Origin: Bacteroidia bacterium
GTDB lineage: Bacteria > Bacteroidota > Bacteroidia > UKL13-3
DNA: 64,000 nucleotides
Assembly: GCA_021740845.1 (NCBI GenBank)
Contig: JAIOYZ010000018.1
Location: 29,101 to 93,100, forward strand
Direction of reading: 5' to 3'
Shown: one piece after another, positions 57,043-64,000 of the stretch
How positions within the stretch are numbered: the first letter of the stretch is position 1
How the letters are laid out: the number at the start of each line of letters is the position of its first letter
Notes under the pieces: generated by a model
Databases searched by the model: none
What the model was told of the DNA's origin: nothing
What the model saw: the letters and a program-made list of their open reading frames with translations, nothing else
Made by a program: the position numbers and the translations under genes

Positions 57043-57200
57043 TAAAAATCTACTAAAGATGCTGCTTTTAAAGGTACGGTTTGAATCAAGTTTCTGTTTA
57101 TAATCAGGATTCTGTTTGACTAATATCATGTTTTCCAACTACATGAGAAGATATATTTGAGTTTGGATATAAATCCCTAAAACTCAAAAATTAGATTCCC

Positions 57201-60200
57201 ATGGAGAATAAGAAACAAGAAAACGGATTAAAGAAAGTTAGCATAATGGATGGCAATGAAGCGGCGGCTTATATTGCTTATAAAACCAGTGAGGTTTGCG
57301 CCATCTATCCAATTACACCAAGCTCTGCAATGGGCGAATGGGCGGATGAATGGAGTGCAAAAGGTTGGAAAAATATATTTGGACAAGTACCTCGAATAAT
57401 GGAAATGCAAAGTGAAGCCGGTGCCGCAGGTGCTATTCATGGCGCTATTCAAGGTGGTTCATTGGCATCCACATTTACAGCTTCTCAAGGCTTGTTATTG
57501 ATGATTCCCAACATGTATAAAATTGCAGGTGAATTAACTCCATCTGTATTTCATGTTGCGGCAAGAACATTAGCAACACATGCACTTTCTATCTTTGGAG
57601 ACCATAGTGATGTTATGGCAGTAAGAGCTACAGGATTTAGCATGTTGTTTGGAAACAATGCACAAGAGGTAATGGACATGGCTTTAATTTGCCAATCTGC
57701 AACTTTGGATAGCCGAATTCCTTTCTTAAATATATTTGATGGCTTTAGAACTTCGCACGAATTGCGTGAGGTAAAAGTTATAGAAGATGAGATTATAAAA
57801 GCAATGGTAAATGAAACCGCCATTGATGCACATAGAGCTCGTTCTTTATCTCCTGAACATCCCGTAATTAAAGGTACTGCGCAGAATCCTGATGTGTATT
57901 TTCAAAACAGAGAAGCGGCCAATACTTTCTATGATGCAGTGCCAGGAATTGTAAAAGAAAAAATGCAATTATTGGGTAAGCTAACAGGAAGAAAATACGA
58001 CTTATTTGAATATTATGGTCACGAGCAAGCCGACCGTGTAGTTATTGCCATGGGTTCTGCAGTTGGAACTATTCAAGAAACGGTGGATTACCTAAATGGA
58101 AATGGAGATAAAGTGGGTGTATTAAATATCCGTTTGTTTCGTCCGTTTGCCATTAACGATTTTATAGATGCCATGCCACAAACAACTAGCATGGTGGCAG
58201 TTTTAGACCGTTGCAAAGAACCTAATAGCATTGGCGAACCATTGTATATGGATATTGTAAATGCCTATAGCGAAAACCAAAGAGCTAACCGCCCATTAAT
58301 TATTGGCGGCCGTTATGGTTTATCTAGCAAAGAGTTTACTCCCGCTATGGTTGTTGCTGTATTTGATGAACTGAAAAAAGAAAATCCTAAAAACCATTTT
58401 ACGGTGGGTATAGAAGATGATATAACACATCATAGTTTATCCTACGACCATCATTTTCATTTGGATGAGCAACATGCTTTTAGAGGTTTGTTTTTTGGCT
58501 TAGGTGCAGATGGAACAGTAAGTGCTAATAAAAACTCTATCAAGATAATTGGTGAGAAAACAGACAACCATGTTCAAGGATATTTTGTTTATGATTCTAA
58601 AAAATCTGGTTCTTTAACTTCTTCTCATTTGCGTTTTGGCAAACAACCTATTCGTGGTGCATATTTGGTGGCATCGGCAAGTTTTGTTGCTTGTCATCAC
58701 TTTAACTATTTGTTTAAATTTGATGTATTAAAAGATGCGGCACATGGAGCGGTATTCTTGCTGAATGCTCCCTATGAGCAAGAAGAAGTTTGGGGAAAAT
58801 TACCTGCTAAAATCCAACAAGAAATCAAAGAAAAGGAATTGCGTTTTTATGCCATAAATGCTTATACCGTTGCCAAGCAAACAGGCATGGGCAATCGAAT
58901 CAATACCATTTTACAAACTTGCTTCTTTGCTATTTCGGATATTCTTCCTAGAGAAGAAGCCATTGCCAAAATCAAAGAATCTATTTACGAAACCTATTGG
59001 AAAAAAGGAGAAGCCATCGTTAATAAAAATTACGAAGCAGTGGATCAAACATTGGCCAATTTATACGAGATAAATTATAAAGATTACGAAATTGGTTCAA
59101 GGCCATTGGATTTAGTTGTGCCAAATAATGCACCCGATTTTGTAAAAGATGTATTGGGTAAAATTATTGCTGGCGAAGGCGATGAATTACCTGTTAGTGC
59201 ATTTCCGGTAGATGGAACTTTTCCTTCTGGAACTACTCAATGGGAGAAACGCAATATTGCAGATACAGTTCCGGTTTGGGATACCGATTTATGTACCCAA
59301 TGCGGTAAGTGTTTCTTTATTTGTCCGCACGCTGCCATAAGGCCAAAGGTTTATGATAAAACGTTGTTGGAGCAAGCTCCAGAAGGATTTAAACATGTGC
59401 CACCCATAGGAAAAGAGTTTAGCAAAGAAACTGAAGCATATACCTTACAAGTTTCAACAGAAGATTGTACAGGATGTACTTTATGTGTAGAGTTTTGTCC
59501 TATTACCAGCAAAACAGATCCTAATCACAAGGCTATTAACATGGTTGATAAAACCGAGTTGCAAGCCAAAGAAATTAAGAACTGGGAATACTTCCTTGCC
59601 TTACCAGATTTGGATAGAAGCAGGGTAAATAAAAACACCATCAAAGGCTCACAATTCTTCCAACCTTTATTTGAGTTCTCTGGAGCTTGTGCAGGTTGCG
59701 GAGAAACACCGTATATTAAATTGCTGACCCAACTCTTTGGCGAGCGCATGATAGTGGCCAACGCTACTGGATGTTCTAGTATTTTTGGCGGCAATCTACC
59801 AACTACACCCTGGTCGCAAACCATTGATGGGCGCGGACCAGCTTGGGCTAATTCTTTGTTTGAAGACAATGCAGAATTTGGTTTGGGAATAAAAATGGCC
59901 AACGACCATAAGCGCACGAGAGCCGAATATTTATTGAGAGAAATGCGTTCTGAAATTGGCGAAGAATTAACGGATAGCATTTTAAATGCACCAGAAAGTA
60001 ATGAGGCAGAAATTCATCGCAAACACGATTTAATAAAAGTGTTGCAACAAAAGTTGAAGGGCACGCATACCGTAATGGCTCAAAATTTATATCATTTGGC
60101 CGATTTCTTAGCAGATAAATCAGTATGGATTATTGGAGGAGATGGATGGGCTTACGATATTGGTTATGGCGGATTAGACCATATTTTATCTACTGGAGAA

Positions 60201-60752
60201 AACGTAAATATTTTGGTTTTGGATACCGAAGTGTATTCAAATACTGGCGGACAAAAATCTAAATCATCACCTATTGGAGCGAGTGCTAAGTTTAGTGTAA
60301 ATGGAAAAACTACTGGCAAGAAAGATTTGGCTATGCAGGCCATTGCTCACGGAACTGCTTATGTAGCGCAGATTGCTATGGGAGGAAATGATGTTCATAC
60401 TTTAAGAACAATTTTGGAAGCTGAAGCCTACCCTGGACCATCTTTAATTTTGGCATATAGTCATTGTATTGCACATGGAATTGATATGGCGCATGGAGCA
60501 GATGAGCAAGATTTTGCAGTTAAATCTGGATATTGGCCATTGTTCCATTATAACCCAATGAAACCAAAAGGCGAGCGATTGGTGGTAGATTCTAAAGAAG
60601 CTACAGTTCCATTAAGTGAGTTTATGTACCATGAGAATAGGTTCAATGTAATTAAAGCAAAAGACCCAGTTTTGGCGAAGCATTTCTTAGAGCAAGCAGA
60701 AGAAGCAAGAGCAGCTAAATGGGATAGGTTGCAAACCTTAAAAGGCTTGTAA
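57201..60752 (+). CDS. nifJ: Pyruvate:ferredoxin (flavodoxin) oxidoreductase
   Basis: 1183 residues, a single-chain enzyme of full length. It oxidises pyruvate with CoA to acetyl-CoA and CO2 and reduces ferredoxin or flavodoxin. The order of domains is the pyrimidine-binding start (MDGNEAAAYIAYKTSEVCAIYPITPSSAMGEWAD), the transketolase C-like domain, then two 4Fe-4S clusters at Cys698/701/704/708 and Cys756/759/762/766. The TPP-binding part (GDGWAYDIGYGGLDH, LDTEVYSNTGGQ) closes the chain, with CAGCGETPY for the proximal cluster. Its presence suggests the organism can live with little oxygen. Confidence 0.95.
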   Translation: MENKKQENGLKKVSIMDGNEAAAYIAYKTSEVCAIYPITPSSAMGEWADEWSAKGWKNIFGQVPRIMEMQSEAGAAGAIHGAIQGGSLASTFTASQGLLLMIPNMYKIAGELTPSVFHVAARTLATHALSIFGDHSDVMAVRATGFSMLFGNNAQEVMDMALICQSATLDSRIPFLNIFDGFRTSHELREVKVIEDEIIKAMVNETAIDAHRARSLSPEHPVIKGTAQNPDVYFQNREAANTFYDAVPGIVKEKMQLLGKLTGRKYDLFEYYGHEQADRVVIAMGSAVGTIQETVDYLNGNGDKVGVLNIRLFRPFAINDFIDAMPQTTSMVAVLDRCKEPNSIGEPLYMDIVNAYSENQRANRPLIIGGRYGLSSKEFTPAMVVAVFDELKKENPKNHFTVGIEDDITHHSLSYDHHFHLDEQHAFRGLFFGLGADGTVSANKNSIKIIGEKTDNHVQGYFVYDSKKSGSLTSSHLRFGKQPIRGAYLVASASFVACHHFNYLFKFDVLKDAAHGAVFLLNAPYEQEEVWGKLPAKIQQEIKEKELRFYAINAYTVAKQTGMGNRINTILQTCFFAISDILPREEAIAKIKESIYETYWKKGEAIVNKNYEAVDQTLANLYEINYKDYEIGSRPLDLVVPNNAPDFVKDVLGKIIAGEGDELPVSAFPVDGTFPSGTTQWEKRNIADTVPVWDTDLCTQCGKCFFICPHAAIRPKVYDKTLLEQAPEGFKHVPPIGKEFSKETEAYTLQVSTEDCTGCTLCVEFCPITSKTDPNHKAINMVDKTELQAKEIKNWEYFLALPDLDRSRVNKNTIKGSQFFQPLFEFSGACAGCGETPYIKLLTQLFGERMIVANATGCSSIFGGNLPTTPWSQTIDGRGPAWANSLFEDNAEFGLGIKMANDHKRTRAEYLLREMRSEIGEELTDSILNAPESNEAEIHRKHDLIKVLQQKLKGTHTVMAQNLYHLADFLADKSVWIIGGDGWAYDIGYGGLDHILSTGENVNILVLDTEVYSNTGGQKSKSSPIGASAKFSVNGKTTGKKDLAMQAIAHGTAYVAQIAMGGNDVHTLRTILEAEAYPGPSLILAYSHCIAHGIDMAHGADEQDFAVKSGYWPLFHYNPMKPKGERLVVDSKEATVPLSEFMYHENRFNVIKAKDPVLAKHFLEQAEEARAAKWDRLQTLKGL

Positions 60753-60757
60753 AAAGG

Positions 60758-60774
60758 TTCGGTTTGAACCAAAA
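60758..60774 (+). repeat. Iterated quasi-palindrome, exact consensus
   Basis: TTCGGTTTGAACCAAAA begins 6 bp after the POR stop codon. Confidence 0.85.
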
Positions 60775-60780
60775 TAGTTA

Positions 60781-60954
60781 TTAGAAAATTAACTGGGAAG
60801 CAATTTGTTTCCTAGTTAATTTTTTCACTTCCGCTTCCTTAGCAAAAGTATTAAAATTAGAAACCGCGCTTTTAACTTGCTCGATAATTTCTTGAGCATT
60901 TTTTAGTTTAAAGTGTTTTGCCAATTGAAGGTAGCTTATATCAATTTGAATAGA
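60781..60954 (-). pseudogene. hipA: C-terminal remnant of a HipA-family toxin
   Basis: The minus frame reads 57 residues, SIQIDISYLQLAKHFKLKN, then AQEIIEQVKSAVSNFNTFAKEAEV, to a stop at 60781-60783. This agrees with the end of HipA kinases (helix, then 'EIIeeV..aV..w..fA.eagV'). Two stop codons (TGA, TAA) precede it at 60955-60960 and no HipA kinase sequence is left upstream. The family call is by pattern and should be checked with a profile search. The POR terminator falls within it. Confidence 0.6.
60789..60825 (+). terminator. Probable terminator of POR
   Basis: TTAACT (60789-60794) pairs with AGTTAA (60814-60819), with further imperfect GGGAA/TTTCC pairing inside, followed by six T. Confidence 0.6.
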
Positions 60955-61195
60955 TTATCATATGGCTAATATGTTAGCCAAACATTGATATTTAATGCCT
61001 ATTTGGCTAATATATTATCTATTATTTTATCGAGGAATAAAAGAACAAGCATTCAAAAGACTTAATAAAATTGACGTTTTTCTTTAACACAAAGCCCATC
61101 ATGAGAGGCCAAGGAATTTCAGAGAATGATTTAGGGAATTTTTGTAAAGCGATAAGGATAAATTAATTTTCATAATTATCCCGAAAAAAATTTGG
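60955..61195. other. Gap after the hipA remnant
   Basis: No gene is seen. It holds a short hairpin GGCTAA-TATG-TTAGCC (about 60963-60978) and a second TTTGGCTAATATATTA downstream, otherwise low-complexity AT-rich DNA. Confidence 0.5.
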
Positions 61196-61203
61196 TATTT
61201 TTG
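61196..61203 (+). promoter_or_regulatory. -7 promoter element of the PorT-like gene
   Basis: TATTTTTG matches TAnnTTTG, 34 nt before the TTG start at 61238. A TTTG lies just before it and not at -33 spacing. Confidence 0.45.
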
Positions 61204-61237
61204 ATTGTTTATAACCAAATAATATACCCTACCTAGA

Positions 61238-62023
61238 TTGAAATATTTACTTTTACTTATTGGAAACCTATTTTACCTATTTGGTACAGCACAAGAATTG
61301 GCTATTAGTAAATTTCGGTCTGAACCAAAAACATATTCGATAGGATTTCAGGGGGGCGGTAACCTAAATTCTATTAGGCGATTTAATGCCAAAGGAGATG
61401 AATCCACAGACATTGTTATCTCTTTATTTGACAAAATTACGCATGTAAAATTGGGTTATTCATTTGGGTTTAGTGGAAGCTATCAGCTAAATAATACCCT
61501 AGAATTAGAAATGGGATTGCACTTTTACGATAGAGGCTATGCCCTAAAGAGGGAAAATTTTATTTATGAAGATGTGATAGATCCAGCAAGAGGTGTTGTC
61601 ACCAATTCAAGCGGAGGAGGAAGCTCACCAACTAGCATAAAAAATATAAATCATTTCTATTATCTCGAGCTTCCTCTTTTTACTCATTTTAGTTATGGCA
61701 AAAAACGACTTCGGTTTGTTGGTAGTTTGGGCCTATCTCCTGCTTATCTTATAGAAACAACACTTACCAATCATATTAAATACGAGGATGGTACTAAAAG
61801 TACTTTAACCCAAAAAGACAGGTTTTCTTATACCAAGTTTAATCTATTTTCAAGTTTAGGAATGGGCATTGAGTATGCTATTAATTCTAAAACAAAAATT
61901 AGGGTTGAACCCATTTTTACCTATGGACTAATAAACATAAGTTCATCTCCTGTTGGAGCTAATTTGTGGAGTTCTGGATTATCGTTTGGAGTTTATACAA
62001 ACCTTTTGAGCAGAAAGAAATAA
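61238..62023 (+). CDS. PorT-like outer-membrane beta-barrel protein
   Basis: 261 residues from TTG 61238. The signal peptide KYLLLLIGNLFYLFGTAQ is followed by strands typical of the porin/PorT family (YSIGFQGGGNLNSI, KLGYSFGFSGSYQLNNTLELEMGLHFYDRGY, FYYLELPLFTHFSYGKKRLRFVGSLGLSPAYL). The end LSFGVYTNLLSRKK forms the last strand. Such proteins bind small ligands or act in envelope assembly. GGTCTGAACC variant at 61317-61326 encodes FRSEPK. Confidence 0.75.
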   Translation: MKYLLLLIGNLFYLFGTAQELAISKFRSEPKTYSIGFQGGGNLNSIRRFNAKGDESTDIVISLFDKITHVKLGYSFGFSGSYQLNNTLELEMGLHFYDRGYALKRENFIYEDVIDPARGVVTNSSGGGSSPTSIKNINHFYYLELPLFTHFSYGKKRLRFVGSLGLSPAYLIETTLTNHIKYEDGTKSTLTQKDRFSYTKFNLFSSLGMGIEYAINSKTKIRVEPIFTYGLINISSSPVGANLWSSGLSFGVYTNLLSRKK

Positions 62024-62056
62024 AAAGAATTTTGGGTAATTCTTTAATGAGGAAAT

Positions 62057-62076
62057 GCATTAAAAAATGCGTTTTT
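62057..62076 (+). terminator. Terminator of the barrel gene
   Basis: Stem GCATT (62057-62061) / AATGC (62066-62070) with AAAA loop, followed by GTTTTTT. Confidence 0.65.
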
Positions 62077-62281
62077 TATTCTTTGTGAAATCTTTGTAAG
62101 GATGCTTGTGAGGCTTGTTATTTGGGGTATTTTAAATTCATATCAACAATTTTCTTGCACACAATTATAAGAGGTTTATTGAACCTAAAAAATGCCTTTT
62201 GGTTCAAAACTTTATCTGGAAAATAGGATTTAATTGGGGCCAAAAATTCGTTTAAGAACAATGGTTATTTATTTTTGTATA

Positions 62282-63430
62282 ATGGCATATGAAATAAAAT
62301 TAATTGAACACAAAGGCGAAAAACGCATTGAGTTACGATTTAAGTTTGACCCAAAATTAGCAAATGAAGTAAGGACTTTTTCTGGGGCAAAATGGAGTTA
62401 TACCAGAAAGAGCTGGCATGTGCCAGACACTCCAGAAAACAGAGTTAAATTGAAGTTGGATTTGCAAGAAATGAGTACCCAAATTTCTTTGTCTGAACCC
62501 ATTGTAAAGGATGCTATTGTTGAAAAAGAAATTGGCATAACCGAGCCTCTGGACATTGATTTGCCAACTATTAAACCTATAGTTTTAAGTGCAGATATTA
62601 TTGCCAAACAGGCCAAATACAAATATTGGTTACAGGCAAAACGCTATAGCCCCAACACAATAAAAACGTATACTCAAGCATTGGAATCCTTCTTAAGATT
62701 TACGGCAGGAAAACCCCTTATGGACATAACTAATGAGGACATTATTGTATATAACAATGAGTATATTTTAAAAAAGAAACTATCGGTTTCGTACCAAAAC
62801 CAAGTGATAAATGCTATTAAATTGTTTTTTAAGAAAATAGAAAATACCAATATTGAAACCGAAAAAATTGAGCGTCCTAAGCGGCCAAAGACCTTGCCTA
62901 ATGTATTGAGTAAAGAAGAAGTGAAGGAGATTTTAACGGCACAGGAGAATTTGAAGCATAGAGTTATGTTGAGTTTAATTTATAGTTGTGGTTTACGGCG
63001 AGGAGAATTGTTGAAATTAAAACCTGGGGATATAGACTCGAAGCGAAATTTAATAATAATAAGGCAAGGAAAGGGGGCCAAGGACAGAATAGTACCCTTG
63101 TCGGTAAAGATTATTGAGATGTTGAGGGAATATTACAAATATTACAAACCTACCATTTGGTTGTTTGAAGGACAAAAAAAAGGAGAATCCTATAGTGAGA
63201 AAAGTATAGAATCTGTGCTTAAGCAAGCCTTGGCAAAAACAAAAATAAATAAGCCGGTAAGTTTGCATTGGTTGCGCCATAGTTATGCCACACATTTATT
63301 GGAGGCGGGAACAGATTTGCGGTATATTCAAGAAATATTAGGGCATAAGAGCAGCAGGACCACGGAGATTTATACGCATGTGAGCACAAAAAGTTTACAG
63401 AACATAAAAAGTCCGTTTGATGATTTGTAA
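62282..63430 (+). CDS. IntI-like tyrosine recombinase with a HARP-like N-terminal domain
   Basis: 382 residues from ATG 62282 (MAYEIKLIEHKGEKR); earlier starts at 62234 and 62261 add a non-conserved stretch. Residues ~1-60 (GAKWSYTRKSWHVP) resemble the short HARP-like module. A SAM-like core-binding domain at ~105-190 is followed by the catalytic domain, with Arg239, Lys264, His329, Arg332, His355 and nucleophile Tyr364. The end, IYTHVSTKSLQNIKSPFDDL, recalls integron integrases, whose end is THV...VRSPLD. The IntI-specific insertion before the HxxR box is absent. attI- and attC-like sites follow downstream. Confidence 0.88.
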   Translation: MAYEIKLIEHKGEKRIELRFKFDPKLANEVRTFSGAKWSYTRKSWHVPDTPENRVKLKLDLQEMSTQISLSEPIVKDAIVEKEIGITEPLDIDLPTIKPIVLSADIIAKQAKYKYWLQAKRYSPNTIKTYTQALESFLRFTAGKPLMDITNEDIIVYNNEYILKKKLSVSYQNQVINAIKLFFKKIENTNIETEKIERPKRPKTLPNVLSKEEVKEILTAQENLKHRVMLSLIYSCGLRRGELLKLKPGDIDSKRNLIIIRQGKGAKDRIVPLSVKIIEMLREYYKYYKPTIWLFEGQKKGESYSEKSIESVLKQALAKTKINKPVSLHWLRHSYATHLLEAGTDLRYIQEILGHKSSRTTEIYTHVSTKSLQNIKSPFDDL

Positions 63431-63521
63431 AAACAAGCAGAAATGGATATATTTGATACACCTCACATTTACAGGGTTAGCCACCCACAATCTTTGGCTT
63501 GTACTGATAGAAGTAGAGGTA

Positions 63522-63549
63522 TAAACAAGTTATAGCTAAGTTTTGTTTA
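63522..63549 (+). other. attI-like recombination site candidate
   Basis: GTTATAGC at 63529-63536, flanked by TAAACAA (63522-63528) and TTGTTTA (63543-63549) in inverted orientation. The octamer is the reverse complement of GCTATAAC at 63874-63881. It lies 92 bp after the integrase stop, which would match integrons with the integrase in the same direction as the cassettes. Identification is by inference. Confidence 0.45.
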
Positions 63550-63874
63550 GTTTCGGGTTGACTTTTTAGAGACCTATTCTTACTGAAATAAGTTGTTAAA
63601 ATTGCCTTCGCTTTGTAAGTTTTGCAGGGCTTTTCTTTTTGCATTTTACTGGCCGACATTTTTAATAAAATTGGTTCAAAAATAGTTTTACTGAAAGCTC
63701 TTTTTCTGTTTGACATTGCTAATAGAAATTTGCGTTCTTAATTTGTTGCAGTTAAGGTTTCATGCATACCTCTTTTCGTTTTGACATGGTTACAGTTTGA
63801 CCTTCTTTATAAGAAATTTTCTAGCCATATTTCTGCGCACGCAGCGACTGTGCGTAGCTAGTGTCAAAACCCAG

Positions 63875-64000
63875 CTATAACACGGTGCAAATCGCAATTG
63901 GGGCTGACGTGGAAGCGGCAATTTTTATTTTTGGAAGTAAACTACTAAAGTGATAATTTGTACTCGCAAACCCCAACTGCGTTTGCACCGAAACCGTTAT
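63875..64000 (+). other. attC-like site, truncated by the window edge
   Basis: R''-like ATAAC (63877-63881) faces R'-like GTTAT (63996-64000). Inside, 21 bp at 63883-63903 pair with 20 bp at 63971-63990, with one extra T (63892) on the left arm and one mismatch. The spacer beside the R boxes is 1 nt on the left and 5 nt on the right. The loop is 67 nt. Single-strand folding with an extrahelical base, unpaired central spacer and long terminal loop is the layout of integron attC sites. The 340-bp stretch before it (63550-63870) has no plus-strand gene. Confidence 0.6.

Noticed and set aside
56812..57138. Minus-strand ORF of 108 residues
   Set aside because: It runs through the 36-bp repeat and motif copies, has no recognisable domain and lies in a decayed region. 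Chance is likely, though the middle part (NSRLYCQIYGLATHRDRDAVYK) could be an old relic.
63477..63716. Minus-strand ORF of 79 residues after the integrase
   Set aside because: It crosses the attI-like site and is Lys-rich without a known pattern. A real reverse cassette gene cannot be excluded but is not supported.

Overview
The window is a stretch of chromosome from a member of the Bacteroidota. Three secreted proteins end in type A sorting domains of the type IX secretion system (T9SS). A 2391-residue SprA (the T9SS outer-membrane translocon) lies next to ruvA. Several genes have TAnnTTTG-type -7 promoter elements, and there are LytS/LytTR two-component proteins, PorT-like barrels and many lipoproteins. 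The DNA is AT-rich (about 35-37 % GC judged by eye, not computed). The sequence does not fix a genus. There are no rRNA or tRNA genes and no CRISPR array.

Layout. 0-2.4 kb: tail of an M1 peptidase and a delta-60 repeat protein, both T9SS cargo. 2.9-8 kb: gapA, two LPP20-like lipoproteins, and a LytTR regulator/sensor pair. 8-13 kb (minus strand): atpC-atpD, ftsH and a conserved small protein. 13-18 kb: a barrel protein, an FAD reductase, a TPR lipoprotein, an SDR epimerase and an arginase-fold protein. 18.2-19.0 kb: a gap made of heptanucleotide arrays and a ~120-bp repeat. 19-30 kb: membrane proteins, a PLP deaminase-like enzyme, a parvulin chaperone, a cyclase-family hydrolase, a histidine kinase, ruvX, def and an acyl-CoA ligase. 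30-42 kb: a trypsin-like protease, fbaB, an AraC regulator, another T9SS cargo protein, accD, a LUD protein, lpxH and prfA. 43-54.7 kb: a SulP transporter fused to a carbonic anhydrase, apaG, ruvA-sprA and an O-methyltransferase. 54.7-57.2 kb: an AT-rich accessory patch with an intact RelE-type toxin-antitoxin pair and a decayed VapBC-like pair. 57.2-60.8 kb: pyruvate:ferredoxin oxidoreductase, followed by a hipA remnant. 61.2-64 kb: a PorT-like barrel and a tyrosine recombinase, with integron-like recombination sites running into the right edge.

The two most interesting signals are these. (1) A short quasi-palindrome, TTCGGTTTGAACCAAA, is scattered through genes and gaps on both strands: 17 exact copies of its 10-bp core plus 9 close variants, where composition predicts well under one. 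It looks like a DNA-uptake-type or highly iterated palindrome signal. (2) At the right edge an IntI-like integrase lacking the IntI-specific insertion is followed by an attI-like GTTATAGC site and a long imperfect inverted repeat with an attC layout. This suggests an integron-like cassette array that begins here and continues beyond the window.

Most other genes are housekeeping: glycolysis (gapA, fbaB), energy (atpDC, POR), lipid synthesis (accD, lpxH, acyl-CoA ligase), translation (prfA, def), DNA repair (ruvA, ruvX) and envelope quality control (ftsH, parvulin, trypsin-like protease).
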